Shown here one piece after another: positions 47,918-56,899 of a stretch of 64,000 bases of DNA. How positions within the stretch are numbered: the stretch's first letter is position 1; every line of letters starts with the position of its first letter. The notes under the pieces were generated by a model, which was not told the origin of the DNA, made no database searches, and was given only the letters and a program-made list of their open reading frames with translations. Origin of the DNA: Desulfospira joergensenii DSM 10085. Its GTDB lineage: Bacteria > Desulfobacterota > Desulfobacteria > Desulfobacterales > Desulfobacteraceae. The stretch covers positions 1,984,001-2,048,000 of the forward strand of contig NZ_ATUG01000002.1 of assembly GCF_000420085.1 (NCBI RefSeq). The letters run 5' to 3'. Position numbers and translations under genes: made by a program.

Positions 47918-47931
47918 AAGGACCGTCCTGA

Positions 47932-47988
47932 TTTATACATCAAAAGAAACCGTCATTGAAAACTATTCCGGCCACAGTTAGCCTATAA
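47932..47988 (+). pseudogene. relic similar to the 3' end of the 52-aa gene at 53365
   Basis: In this short gap AAACCGTCATTGAAAA and ACAGTTAGCCT match 53474-53510 in order, and both are read in the same frame (KPSLK and TVSL). No complete gene surrounds it. It looks like the end of a former copy of that gene. Confidence 0.45.
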
Positions 47989-48008
47989 CGGCTTGAGGAG
48001 ATTTTTAC

Positions 48009-48407
48009 ATGATCCGTATAAAAAACCCGGACTTCAAGGCTTTGGATTCAAAAATTGCCTACAACTATCGGGATGATCTGTTTTTGGCAGTAGAGGATCA
48101 TGGTTTCAAGTATCTCTCTGAATTGGTTTTTTATAAGTATTATGAGGAGAATGAATCCGTATCAAAGATTGCAGGGGCCCTGCCCATCACGAGAAGCCAG
48201 GTCTGTTTTTGGATGGATAAATGGGGCTTTGAAAGGCGGGAACGTGGCGGAAATACTCGGAACAGTCTTTTGGACATTCCGGAAATCAAGAAGATAATCA
48301 AACGCTTTAAGGGTGAGATGGCTTCCACCCGGGTTGCTGAAATTTTTGGTTGTTCGTATTCGACTGTTTTGAATATTTGGGGGGAAGATCAATGCCGAGG
48401 AAACTGA
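48009..48407 (+). CDS. helix-turn-helix prophage protein, 132 aa
   Basis: This protein appears to have two HTH segments: ESVSKIAGALPITRSQVCFWMDKWGF (about residues 50-75) and ASTRVAEIFGCSYSTVLNIWG (about 105-125), like transposase- or sigma-type modules. GAGGAG lies at 8 nt before the ATG. It overlaps the terminase small subunit gene by 16 bp, so it may regulate late transcription or help recognise the packaging site. It is not assigned to a family. Confidence 0.65.
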   Translation: MIRIKNPDFKALDSKIAYNYRDDLFLAVEDHGFKYLSELVFYKYYEENESVSKIAGALPITRSQVCFWMDKWGFERRERGGNTRNSLLDIPEIKKIIKRFKGEMASTRVAEIFGCSYSTVLNIWGEDQCRGN

Positions 48408-48970
48408 TTGACTGGGATTCAATTAAGCCCCTTTACCGCCTTGGGACATTATCCAATTATCAAATTTGTGAGCAGTACGAGCAAGATCACAAGAATTCCC
48501 AAACCTGGAAAAAGACTGTCACCGAGGCCGCGATCCGGAAGCATGCCAAGATAAAAAAATGGAAAAAGAACCTTGCCGGAAAAGTAAAAAAAGAGATCCA
48601 AGAGAAGTTGGTACGCACGGAAGTTCGCACTGCGAACCAGGATAATCTCAGCGATGATGAGATTATCGAAAATGCGGCCGAAGCCGGATCCCAAGTCATA
48701 TTTAGACACAGGAAAGAAATCCGGTGTCTGATTGAACTGGAGAACAAGTTTCTGCTTGAACTCGGAACCGATCCCACCAAACTTCACTTCGCAACATACC
48801 AAGGTGATATATTCTCAGAGGAATGTGACCTCACAGTATCAGAAAAAGCCGCGACATTGAAAAATTTGACAGAGGTCCGGGCTAAACGAATTGCACTTGA
48901 ACGCCAGGCATATAACCTGGATGAGGAAGGGGCAGAGATTGATTCCGTTAATGTGGAGATGAACTTTTGA
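48392..48970 (+). CDS. terminase small subunit (putative)
   Basis: This 192-residue protein stands before the large terminase and has a DNA-binding N-terminus (IDWDSIKPLYRLGTLSNYQICEQY, then TEAAIRKHAKIKKWKKN), which matches the HTH of phage terminase small subunits, and a helical C-terminal oligomerisation part. It should bind the packaging site. ATG 48392 follows GGGGGGAAG; longer frame residues are dropped. It overlaps the large subunit by 4 bp. Confidence 0.8.
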   Translation: MPRKLIDWDSIKPLYRLGTLSNYQICEQYEQDHKNSQTWKKTVTEAAIRKHAKIKKWKKNLAGKVKKEIQEKLVRTEVRTANQDNLSDDEIIENAAEAGSQVIFRHRKEIRCLIELENKFLLELGTDPTKLHFATYQGDIFSEECDLTVSEKAATLKNLTEVRAKRIALERQAYNLDEEGAEIDSVNVEMNF

Positions 48971-50418
48971 CGGTCCTGGATATCAAATACAATGCTGAAC
49001 CAACCTTAAAGCTTTTTCACAGGTCAAATGCTTTTGTCCGGGGGATCAGGGGACCGGTCGGATCCGGGAAGTCTACTGGTTGTTGTGCTGAAATTTTCAG
49101 ACGATCCAGAGAGCAGGCCCCTTTAAAAGACAAAAAGCGAAGGACCAGATTCGCGATTGTCCGGAACACATATAGGGAGTTGGAAGACACCACTCTTAAA
49201 ACCTGGACGGACTGGTGGCCAGAGTCTGTTTTCGGGAAAATTAATTACAACTCCATGACCCATTTCCTGAAGTATCAGGACATTGAATGTGAAGTTATGT
49301 TCAGGGCCCTGGACAAACCAAAAGACGTGAAAAAAGTTCTTTCCCTGGAACTTACCGGCGCCTGGATAAACGAGGCCAGAGAGGTCCCGTTTGGTATCAT
49401 TGAGGCCCTGATTGACAGAGTAGGGCGTTATCCGGCCATGAAAGATGGTGGTCCAACGTGGAAAGGTGTCCTGATGGATACCAACAGTCCGGATGATGAT
49501 CATTGGTGGTATGGCCTGTCAGAAAAAGATAAGAACGTGTGTGAAGTACTCGGAATTGATCTGGATGATTTGAAAGGCTGGGAGTTCTTTACCCAGCCAG
49601 GCGGATTAATAGAAACAAGCGATGGCCGATTTGTTCCAAATCCAGAGGCTGAAAATACTTCGAACCTTGTTGATGGCCCCGATTATTATACCATTCGTGC
49701 TGCTGGTAAATCAAAGGCCCATAAACGCATTTATTATTGCAATAAATACGGGTTTATTTCAGAGGGAAAACCCGTCATTCCTGAATACAATGATCCCATC
49801 CATTTTGATCCCAGCATAACCGGCCCGGTCCCTGGCCTCAAAATCGCATTAGGTCTTGATTTTGGTTTAACACCAGCTGCGGTTTTCGGCCAGGAATTAT
49901 CCTTTGGAAAATACATTTGGTTTGATGAGTTGGTAACTGAAAGGATGGGGGCCGTCAATTTTTCGAATGAATTGAGAACCAAAATAAATAGAGACTATCC
50001 GGATTTCGAGATCGAAGAGATTTGGGGAGATCCTGCCGGGAACCATGAGGTGGAAACAGATGAGAAAACAGTTTTCAGCGTTTTGAATACCCATGGGATA
50101 CCGGCTATTCCTGCGCCTACGAACGAGTTTACGCCAAGAAGAGAGGCAATAGCGGTTCCATTGACAACTTTGATTGATGGGGTCCCGGCCTTGCGGATTG
50201 GTCCGAAGTGCAAGGTGGTCCGAAAGGGATTGGCCGGAGGGTTTTGTTTTAAGAGGATTCAAGTTGCAGGAGAGGCCAGGTACCGAAATGAACCGGTTAA
50301 AAACAAATATTCCCATCCCGTTGAGGCCGGTGGGTATTTAATGTGCGGTTTCGGGGTAGGGGACAGAATAGTAAACGGGCAACCAAGTGATAACATAGGA
50401 TACAGGCCAAAACGATGA
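48967..50418 (+). CDS. terminase large subunit
   Basis: The packaging motor has an N-terminal ATPase with Walker A GPVGSGKST (about residues 29-37), and Walker B in LTGAWINEAREV near 140, followed by coupling motif MDTNSPDD. The C-terminal nuclease has acidic residues in ALGLDFGLTPAA, EEIWGDPAG and the last third (HPVEAGGYLMCGFG). The length, 483 residues, is normal. It begins at a TTG that overlaps the previous stop (GGAG at 8 nt) and overlaps the portal gene by 4 bp. It fills the procapsid with DNA. Confidence 0.92.
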   Translation: MTVLDIKYNAEPTLKLFHRSNAFVRGIRGPVGSGKSTGCCAEIFRRSREQAPLKDKKRRTRFAIVRNTYRELEDTTLKTWTDWWPESVFGKINYNSMTHFLKYQDIECEVMFRALDKPKDVKKVLSLELTGAWINEAREVPFGIIEALIDRVGRYPAMKDGGPTWKGVLMDTNSPDDDHWWYGLSEKDKNVCEVLGIDLDDLKGWEFFTQPGGLIETSDGRFVPNPEAENTSNLVDGPDYYTIRAAGKSKAHKRIYYCNKYGFISEGKPVIPEYNDPIHFDPSITGPVPGLKIALGLDFGLTPAAVFGQELSFGKYIWFDELVTERMGAVNFSNELRTKINRDYPDFEIEEIWGDPAGNHEVETDEKTVFSVLNTHGIPAIPAPTNEFTPRREAIAVPLTTLIDGVPALRIGPKCKVVRKGLAGGFCFKRIQVAGEARYRNEPVKNKYSHPVEAGGYLMCGFGVGDRIVNGQPSDNIGYRPKR

Positions 50419-52508
50419 ACACAATGAATGCACCGAAAAGACTGCGCCAATGGGCCGGTTATGTGGAAGAGGCTCACCTTGCCGGAAGAGTGTGGAGAGC
50501 CCAAAGCTGGCGGGATGAAGAAATGTATGATGGAGACCAGGCATCCCCTGAAGATATCGCAAAATTCAAGGAGATTGGTGTAGAGCTCCTGACCATCAAC
50601 AGGACGTTTCCCGCGGTTAATTTGATCCTTGGATCTCAGGCGATCAATAAAACCCAGATCACGGCAAAAGCCAGGACCGGGAAAGACTCTGAGATTTCCC
50701 AGACCATGAGCGAGGCGATACAGTATGTCATTGATTGCAATAATGGAGACCTCAATATTTCCCTGGCCTTTAAAAACCAGGTAGTCCCTGGCATTGGGAA
50801 TTTGTTTGTCGGCAGGAACCGGGATCCAAGGTATGAAACGGTGAAAGTTGCATATCGGGACTGGAAGGAATGTCATTCGGATCCCTTTGTATCCCCATGG
50901 GCAGACGCCGGTCAATGCCGGTACAAGTTCTGGGAGAAATGGGTTGATCTGGATGCCCTGCAGGCCGCATATACGAAGAAGAAAAGCGAATTGGAGGATT
51001 TATATCTCACCCTCACAGAAATGGTCCGGGACGGCAACGCCTACACAACGGATGAAGCTGAACTTGTTGAGGAAATGAAGCAAATTGCAGTCGGTGTCCC
51101 CTGGGTGGATATCGGACGCAGAAGGGTCCGGCCGGTTGAGATCTGGTACACAAAGCCAAAAGATTGCTTGTTTGTAATGATGCAGGATGGGTGCTGGTAT
51201 GAACTGGAAGATGACATGGACCCCAGGCAGCAACATGAATTGCTTGTCAACTGCATCCAGTTCACCAGGGTAACCGTGCCGAAAATGTATAATGCCGTTT
51301 TTTGTTCATCCGTCATCCTCAAGGATGAATCCCCATCTGACCTCGGGCATGACCTGTATCCGAATGTTCCGTTCGTTGGGTACGTGGATCGATGGGGATT
51401 CCCGTATGGAGTTCCAAGGCAGATCCGGGGCCAGGATGAGGAGGTTAACAAGCGGCGGTCCATGGCCTTGGCTTTAATGCGGTCAAGACGAACCATTGCA
51501 GAAGATGATATTGCCAAGGACAAAAAGGGTTTTGATAACCTTCACAAGGAGCTGAATGCGATTGACGGCATGGCCATCGTGAAAAAGGGTTCTATATCAT
51601 CAGGGAAAATCCAGGTCAAAGAGAATACTGAGCTATCCAATGCCCAGTTCGCTATCATGGCACAGTCAGAAAGGGAAATTCAGGAGATTTCCGGCGCCAA
51701 CGGCGAGGCCATGGGATATCAAACAAATGTCACTGCAAAGGTTGGCTTGGAAAATAAGCAGCAAAGATCCGGGATCATGACGGCCACGCTTTTGAATAAC
51801 TATCGATTTGCTCTCAAGGCACTTGGGTTAAGGATTAGCGCCGGAATTCAGAAGACATGGACCGGCCCCAAAATATTGAGGGTAACAGACCGGTTGACCA
51901 GCCGTGACAAATTCATTGAAATCAACAAGGTTGTTGACGGGGTTGTTCAGAATCATATCAGTAAGGGGCAGTTCGACATGATCGTCACAGATGTTCCGAA
52001 GTCCGATACGATCCGGGAAAAGAACCTGAACCTGATCATTGAATGGGTCAAAAAATCACCGCCAGAATTCATTCCTCACTTGATGAACATGGCCTTTGAA
52101 ATGACGGATTTGCCCAACAAAGACCAGTTCCTTGAAAAGATCAAGCCGTTAATGGGGTATGACCCCATGGAAGAAGACATGACCGCAGACGAACGGAAAC
52201 AGAAGATCATTGAACAACTGGAGGCTGAAAAACAAATTCAGGCGAAAAAAGCCCAATTGGAAGATGAAAACATCCAGTTGGAGATCAATAAGAAGAGGCT
52301 TGAAAACGCTAAAATTGAGGCAGAAATAAATAAGATCCTGGCCGATACCAATAAAATAAATATCGACACTCAGGATAAGGCCAGTGAGTCCGGAAGAAAG
52401 GCCGAAAAGCACGAAATGGATAGGGCAAATTTTGTTTTGGATACCACGGCAAAGGGCCTGGATGTTGGCGAAAAAATAGTTGGGAGGGAATCTGAAAATG
52501 GAGAATGA
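50415..52508 (+). CDS. portal protein (P22-like)
   Basis: This 697-residue protein matches the P22-type portal family: LLTINRTFPAVNLILGSQAINKTQITAKART, the aromatic-rich YRDWKECHSDPF and the long C-terminal helical barrel (rich in Glu, Lys, Ile and Ala after residue 580). It makes the twelve-part ring through which DNA enters and leaves the head. The length agrees with portals of short-tailed phages. It overlaps the terminase by 4 bp. Confidence 0.9.
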   Translation: MNTMNAPKRLRQWAGYVEEAHLAGRVWRAQSWRDEEMYDGDQASPEDIAKFKEIGVELLTINRTFPAVNLILGSQAINKTQITAKARTGKDSEISQTMSEAIQYVIDCNNGDLNISLAFKNQVVPGIGNLFVGRNRDPRYETVKVAYRDWKECHSDPFVSPWADAGQCRYKFWEKWVDLDALQAAYTKKKSELEDLYLTLTEMVRDGNAYTTDEAELVEEMKQIAVGVPWVDIGRRRVRPVEIWYTKPKDCLFVMMQDGCWYELEDDMDPRQQHELLVNCIQFTRVTVPKMYNAVFCSSVILKDESPSDLGHDLYPNVPFVGYVDRWGFPYGVPRQIRGQDEEVNKRRSMALALMRSRRTIAEDDIAKDKKGFDNLHKELNAIDGMAIVKKGSISSGKIQVKENTELSNAQFAIMAQSEREIQEISGANGEAMGYQTNVTAKVGLENKQQRSGIMTATLLNNYRFALKALGLRISAGIQKTWTGPKILRVTDRLTSRDKFIEINKVVDGVVQNHISKGQFDMIVTDVPKSDTIREKNLNLIIEWVKKSPPEFIPHLMNMAFEMTDLPNKDQFLEKIKPLMGYDPMEEDMTADERKQKIIEQLEAEKQIQAKKAQLEDENIQLEINKKRLENAKIEAEINKILADTNKINIDTQDKASESGRKAEKHEMDRANFVLDTTAKGLDVGEKIVGRESENGE

Positions 52509-52743
52509 TTTATTCATAAAAAAAATGACAGAGGAAAAAACTGATTGCCTTGACGCATATATATACACATTTGAGGGAACTTTTCGCGGCCGGCATTTTT
52601 ATGAAGAAATAAAGATTCCAAGTTTTAAAAATAATTTTGTCAGTATGGAAAACCTGCAAAAGAGATTGAAAAAAAAGCTTTCGGACTCATGGGATGAAGA
52701 AAGGCGAGGGAAATATCCTGTTGAAGATTTGAAAATGTTTTAA
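52498..52743 (+). CDS. prophage protein, 81 aa
   Basis: A small protein of mixed charge (MENDLFIKKMTEEKTDCLDAYIYTFEGTFRGRHFYEEIK) that starts 11 bp inside the portal gene, after GGGAGGGA. It has no recognised domain. It may be a head-assembly accessory or an independent small gene. Confidence 0.6.
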   Translation: MENDLFIKKMTEEKTDCLDAYIYTFEGTFRGRHFYEEIKIPSFKNNFVSMENLQKRLKKKLSDSWDEERRGKYPVEDLKMF

Positions 52744-52757
52744 TCAGGGAGAAATAA

Positions 52758-52988
52758 ATGCCATCAGAAAAAATCAAATACGGAATGACCGCAACGGAAG
52801 AAAAGGTCTTTGACAGAAAATCGGAACGGCATTTCAAGGGCCAAAGGGAAATTCCGAATGGCCGAGACTTCAGGTGGAATACCTATCGGTTTTCCCAATA
52901 TGATATGGGCGCTGGGAAGACAGCTGATAAGAACTTCAGGGATAATTTTGACAGGATTTTCCCGAAGGCCCCGGGGGTTGGGATATGA
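52758..52988 (+). CDS. prophage protein, 76 aa
   Basis: AGGGAGAAATA precedes the ATG. The protein is basic and polar (MPSEKIKYGMTATEEKVFDRKSERHFKGQ), with no signal or membrane segment. It overlaps the following gene by 4 bp. I recognise no family. Confidence 0.6.
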   Translation: MPSEKIKYGMTATEEKVFDRKSERHFKGQREIPNGRDFRWNTYRFSQYDMGAGKTADKNFRDNFDRIFPKAPGVGI

Positions 52989-53368
52989 GACAATCTATCT
53001 TTGGAGAAACGACTTATCTGCCTCCAGGCCCAGAGAGAGAAGAACCCCTTCTCGATGATGAGGTCAAAGGTCTTGCTGGTGTGTATGATCACGTTAAAGC
53101 GGCCAGAATAGCTGAAATACGGGCAATGAGAGAGCAAACCCGTTTTGTCTCTCGAAATAGGGGCCAGGTTTCTTTAATTTGGCATGCCTTCAAAGAGAGA
53201 AAACCTCCAAAGCGAGGGCATTACTTGGTCGCTTATAATTCGGACTCAGTCTTTTATTTGGAGTGGTCTGGGGATTCTTTCATAAATCCGGTACAAAAAT
53301 TTGATGGAGATAGTAGCTATTTCCCAATGGCTGATCCTCTTTTGTGGATGGAGGTAAAGCTTAAATGA
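52985..53368 (+). CDS. DUF551-like prophage protein, 127 aa
   Basis: The C-terminal half has the sense of a DUF551-type module: ERKPPKRGHYLVAYNSDSVFYLEWSGDSF and FPMADPLLWMEVK, like small phage proteins with W, PP and PLP motifs. The first 60 residues are helical. Neighbours overlap on both sides by 4 bp, so it is in an operon. The function is unknown. Confidence 0.6.
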   Translation: MRQSIFGETTYLPPGPEREEPLLDDEVKGLAGVYDHVKAARIAEIRAMREQTRFVSRNRGQVSLIWHAFKERKPPKRGHYLVAYNSDSVFYLEWSGDSFINPVQKFDGDSSYFPMADPLLWMEVKLK

Positions 53369-53523
53369 AAGACCCTAAAATGACAAAAAATCGGGCGATC
53401 AAGACAGCTGAAGAGATCAAAGATTTTTGTAAAAAGAACGGGCTTTGGTGTGAGATCCATCGCGAGTACAAACCGTCATTGAAAAACATAACCATTACAG
53501 TTAGCCTGAAGGTGCTTGAATGA
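53365..53523 (+). CDS. small prophage protein, 52 aa
   Basis: This short gene overlaps the previous stop by 4 bp and GGAGGTAAAG stands upstream. It encodes a basic peptide with NRAIKTAEEIKDFCKKNGLW and a beta end KPSLKNITITVSL. A relic of its end is found at 47932-47988. Function unknown. Confidence 0.55.
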   Translation: MKDPKMTKNRAIKTAEEIKDFCKKNGLWCEIHREYKPSLKNITITVSLKVLE

Positions 53524-53571
53524 AGTAGCGGAAAAGTCCGCATAAGGTAAATAACCAACCAGGATCACCAG

Positions 53572-53625
53572 AGAAGGGCCGGTTGGGAGCATTAAATATG
53601 CTCTCTTCCGGCCCTTCTTTTTTTT
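53572..53625 (+). terminator. rho-independent terminator before the scaffold gene
   Basis: AGAAGGGCCGG (53572-53582) pairs with CCGGCCCTTCT (53608-53618), an inner GAGCAT/ATGCTC stem extends it, and a run of T follows. It ends the portal operon and separates it from scaffold and capsid genes. Confidence 0.9.
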
Positions 53626-53706
53626 AAACCCGCTTCCGGCAGCGTTACCGCCGAGTAAACCAACCTTTCGGGGGCTGACCCGTTAATTTCAGCAAGGAGA
53701 AGAGAA

Positions 53707-54879
53707 ATGTCAGGAGAAGCAACACCAGCAGAACTTAACTCAGCACAGGGTATCACGATGGAAGACAGCGGAGACACTGTTACCGGAGAGATCGATTCCC
53801 GGGAAAGCCTTTTTGGAGAGACCATCCCTGAACTCAACGAATCAGGTGAAGTAATTACGGCTTCTTCACAGTCGTCAGATTCAAAAGAGGGGGAAGAGGG
53901 ATCCGCGAAGGAAAAAGAAGGTGAATCCGGGGATGAAGGCCAGGGCCAGGGTCAGGAGGGTGAGGGCCAAGAGAAGAAAAGCCCGGAGGATTCTGAGAAA
54001 GCCGGAGAGGAACGGGGATCTGAAGAAGAGAAGGGCAAGGAATCTGAAAAAGACTCTGAATCCGGGAAGGAAAAAGAGGCGCCGGCCGAAGTGGCCCAGC
54101 TTACATCTGACCTTGAAAAAATGACCGAGCATAAAACCAACCTGGAAAAAGCCCTTTCTTCGGAACGGGCCAAGGTCCGGTCCCTCCAGTTCGCCCTTGA
54201 CCAGAAGCCTGTTCAGACCAAGAAAAAGCCGGAGTCTAAAATTGATCCGGAGTTCAAGGTCCTGAGTGATGAAGAGTTTGATGAACTCTGGGAGGAAAAT
54301 CCCAAAGAGGCTGCAATTTATCAGAGAAAACTCTTTGACCACAAGCAGGCCGTTTCCGAGCAAAAGGCCGAACAAAAACGGATCGATGACGAGGAGAGAG
54401 CCGAGCGAGATTTTCATCAGAACATTATCCGGACCAGCCTGGAAGAAGTCAGCCAGGCCGTTCCTGGAATATATGACGATGAATCAATCGGGAAGGCCTT
54501 GACCGAGTATGCCGTTGAACAAGGGTTTCAACCGGATGAGCTTGTTGTCCTTTCCAACCCGGCCACCATGGTCATCCCCCAGGGATCGGACAAGCCCCTT
54601 CCCCTGGGAAAGGCTGCCGTCTCTTTTGTTAAGTTCTGCAGTGATGCCATGAAATCAAAAGAAGTCGATATTTCTCAAATCCGAGAGGAAATTCGGAAAG
54701 AGGAAGCCGACAAGCTTCTGAAAAAATTCAAAGACAACCCGAAAGAAGCCGCACCCGGCCTGGACGAAGTTCAAACCGTAAAGGTTGAGATTCCCGGAGC
54801 CTGGAAGCCAAAGACCGAGGAGGAACTTGCGGTCATGACTGAACCGGAGCGGGAAGCGTATTATTCGGGTCTTCAATAG
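53707..54879 (+). CDS. scaffold-like capsid assembly protein
   Basis: This 390-residue acidic protein precedes the major capsid gene, the place of the scaffold. The N-terminal 140 residues are extremely rich in Glu, Gly, Ser and Lys and disordered; a coiled coil follows (LTSDLEKMTEHKTNLEKALSSERAK), and the last part has helical stretches that may bind capsid. AGGAGAAGAGAA precedes the ATG. Scaffold function is inferred from place and composition, not from motif. Confidence 0.75.
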   Translation: MSGEATPAELNSAQGITMEDSGDTVTGEIDSRESLFGETIPELNESGEVITASSQSSDSKEGEEGSAKEKEGESGDEGQGQGQEGEGQEKKSPEDSEKAGEERGSEEEKGKESEKDSESGKEKEAPAEVAQLTSDLEKMTEHKTNLEKALSSERAKVRSLQFALDQKPVQTKKKPESKIDPEFKVLSDEEFDELWEENPKEAAIYQRKLFDHKQAVSEQKAEQKRIDDEERAERDFHQNIIRTSLEEVSQAVPGIYDDESIGKALTEYAVEQGFQPDELVVLSNPATMVIPQGSDKPLPLGKAAVSFVKFCSDAMKSKEVDISQIREEIRKEEADKLLKKFKDNPKEAAPGLDEVQTVKVEIPGAWKPKTEEELAVMTEPEREAYYSGLQ

Positions 54880-54891
54880 GAGACTTAAAAA

Positions 54892-55980
54892 ATGGGATTC
54901 ACTGATTTTCCACTTAACAGTGACCTTGCAAGACAGGTATGGGAACCTGGTTTGGCTATTGAGGCCGAGGACCAGCAGTATTTTAAAAAATTCATGGGCA
55001 AGGGCAAAAACGCCATCATCAAAGTTGCCACTGACCTGAAAAAATCCAGTGCCGGAGAAAGCATTACAGTCGGCCTGCAGATGAAACTTTCCGGAGACGG
55101 TATCGAAGGTGACAACGATATCGAAGGGACCGATGCCGAGGAAGGCCTGTCCCACTATGCGGACAAGGTCTATATCGATCAGAGAAGAAAAGGGACCAAA
55201 TCCAAGGGCAAGATGTCCGAGCAGAGGGTGCCTTACAATCTCCGGAAAATGGGGCGCGACGCCCTGGCAATCTGGTATGGAGAGGACTATGACCAGCAGT
55301 ATTTTATGTACCTGGCCGGTGCCAGGGGGGTCAACCCCAACTTCCATTTTGCCACTGACTGGACCGGACGGGCCAACAACGGCATGATTGCCCCCTCATA
55401 TCAGGTTTATGGCGATGCCTCGGGTGTCCCGGCCTCTTCCAAAGCCGATCTTGATGCGGCTGACTTGATGACCCTGAATACCATCGAGAGATGCCTGGCC
55501 ATGGCCGAAACAACGTCCCCCCTCATCCGCCCGATCTCCAAAGGGGATTCCGGCAAGTATGTCCTTGTCATGCATACCTTCCAGGCATTTGCCCTGAGGG
55601 CCTCCATGTCAACCAATGACTGGCTGGATATCCATAAACACACCGACGGCCCCAAATCCATGATCTACAAGGACTGCCTGGGTGAATGGAATGGAATCAT
55701 TCTGCACAAGCATCGGAATGTGATCCGGTTTGACGATTATGGAGCCGGTGCAGATGTTGACGCTGCCAGGGCCCTGTTCCTGGGCGCCCATGCCGGACTG
55801 GCCGCATGGGGAAAGAACGGAGAATACGGCCGGTATTCCTGGAACGAGGAAACCGATGACCGCGGGAACCGTCTGGTTATTACTGCCGGCTCCATTTACG
55901 GCATTAAGAAAGGGACGTTCAACGCCAAGGATGTGGGCGTGATCGGGGTTGATACGGCCTGCATCGATCCCAATGCCTGA
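54892..55980 (+). CDS. N4-gp56-type major capsid protein
   Basis: This 362-residue protein corresponds to the N4 gp56 capsid family. It starts LNSDLARQVWEPGLAIEAEDQQYF, has SITVGLQMKLSGDGIEGDNDIEGTDAEEGL in the extended E-loop region and DAARALFLGAHAGLAAWG in the A domain, ending with a conserved K-x-T-F-N. It forms the HK97-fold shell. It lies 12 bp after the scaffold gene, with GGAGACTT before its ATG. Confidence 0.9.
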   Translation: MGFTDFPLNSDLARQVWEPGLAIEAEDQQYFKKFMGKGKNAIIKVATDLKKSSAGESITVGLQMKLSGDGIEGDNDIEGTDAEEGLSHYADKVYIDQRRKGTKSKGKMSEQRVPYNLRKMGRDALAIWYGEDYDQQYFMYLAGARGVNPNFHFATDWTGRANNGMIAPSYQVYGDASGVPASSKADLDAADLMTLNTIERCLAMAETTSPLIRPISKGDSGKYVLVMHTFQAFALRASMSTNDWLDIHKHTDGPKSMIYKDCLGEWNGIILHKHRNVIRFDDYGAGADVDAARALFLGAHAGLAAWGKNGEYGRYSWNEETDDRGNRLVITAGSIYGIKKGTFNAKDVGVIGVDTACIDPNA

Positions 55981-56006
55981 TCCGTGAACAGAATAATTTA
56001 ACCAAC

Positions 56007-56024
56007 GGGGGCCTTTGGGCCCCC
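56007..56024 (+). terminator. GC-rich hairpin after the capsid gene
   Basis: GGGGGCC and GGCCCCC form a perfect 7-bp stem with a 4-nt loop, 27 bp after the capsid stop. No T-run follows, so it may act as a partial terminator or protect capsid mRNA, allowing more capsid than later proteins. Confidence 0.5.
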
Positions 56025-56051
56025 ATCAAACATCAAAGAAAGGGATGAATC

Positions 56052-56246
56052 ATGTTTTTGAAATACAAGGGCAGGAAAGAACAGCTAAAACTGACCCGGC
56101 CAGAACTTGAAAAGAAGTACACCTTCAAAGGCGACAAGCCGGTGGATGTCTCGGATAAGGACGGAGAGCTTTTGCTTGAAACTTATCCCAGATCTTTTGA
56201 GCTGGTTGAAGAAGAAAAAGACAAGGACAAAGGAAAGGGCAAATAA
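56052..56246 (+). CDS. small structural-region protein, 64 aa
   Basis: AAAGGGATGAATC precedes the ATG. The protein (MFLKYKGRKEQLKL, then KKYTFKGDKPVDVSDKDGELLLETYP and a charged Lys/Asp tail) resembles small head-completion or decoration modules by place and size. The charged tail EEEKDKDKGKGK is typical of disordered ends. Not assigned to a family. Confidence 0.65.
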   Translation: MFLKYKGRKEQLKLTRPELEKKYTFKGDKPVDVSDKDGELLLETYPRSFELVEEEKDKDKGKGK

Positions 56247-56266
56247 TTCGCCCTTAAGGAGATGCC

Positions 56267-56899
56267 ATGACAACCGCCTCCGACATCATCACAAATGACC
56301 TTGAAAAGCAGCTGAACGATACAGGCCAGATATTCTGGGAAAAAGAGACTTTGTTTAAATATACGACAGAGGCCCAGAATGCCTGCATCTTGCTGGGGGT
56401 TGACGCCAATATTGTGACATCCGATTTCAATTTGGCACAATCTTCACGGCAGGTCCTTCCTTCTGGCGGTATCCGGTTTGTTGATATCGAGGGGAATGTT
56501 GGGGGCGGCCCTGTCACAAGGGTGAAGAAGCAGACCATGGATGAATGCTGTCCGGGATGGCAATCAGAAACCACGGATAGTGAGATCGAGCATTTCCTTT
56601 TTGATGAAGAGCAGCCCATGGTCTTCTGGGTTTACAAAAAGCCGTCTGTCAACACATTGCAGGTTTTATTGTCATTCGCCCAGGCAGCCCCCTTGATTAC
56701 ATCGATGGAAGATCCCCTGGTCCTATCAGATATCTATGTGCCGGCGGTCAAAGAATACATCCTTTGGAGATGTTTTTCCCAGGAAGATGAGAACACTGCA
56801 ATTGCAGTGGCAAACCAGCATCTTTCCAATTTTTTCACCTTCCTGGGGAAGAAATACCAGGGAATCGAAATTCTAAAGGCGATCATGAAAAATGGATAG
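56267..56899 (+). CDS. phage adaptor protein (head-tail connector, DUF6682-like)
   Basis: This 210-residue protein fits the phage adaptor family by ALMOST the whole pattern: an N-terminal helix (SDIITNDLEKQLNDTGQIFW), beta segments, then KEYILWRCFSQEDENTAIAVANQHLSNFF as the long C-terminal helix pair. It should sit beneath the portal and join it to the tail. It comes after the capsid and before the next connector gene, overlapping it by 8 bp, as in short-tailed phages. Confidence 0.75.
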   Translation: MTTASDIITNDLEKQLNDTGQIFWEKETLFKYTTEAQNACILLGVDANIVTSDFNLAQSSRQVLPSGGIRFVDIEGNVGGGPVTRVKKQTMDECCPGWQSETTDSEIEHFLFDEEQPMVFWVYKKPSVNTLQVLLSFAQAAPLITSMEDPLVLSDIYVPAVKEYILWRCFSQEDENTAIAVANQHLSNFFTFLGKKYQGIEILKAIMKNG

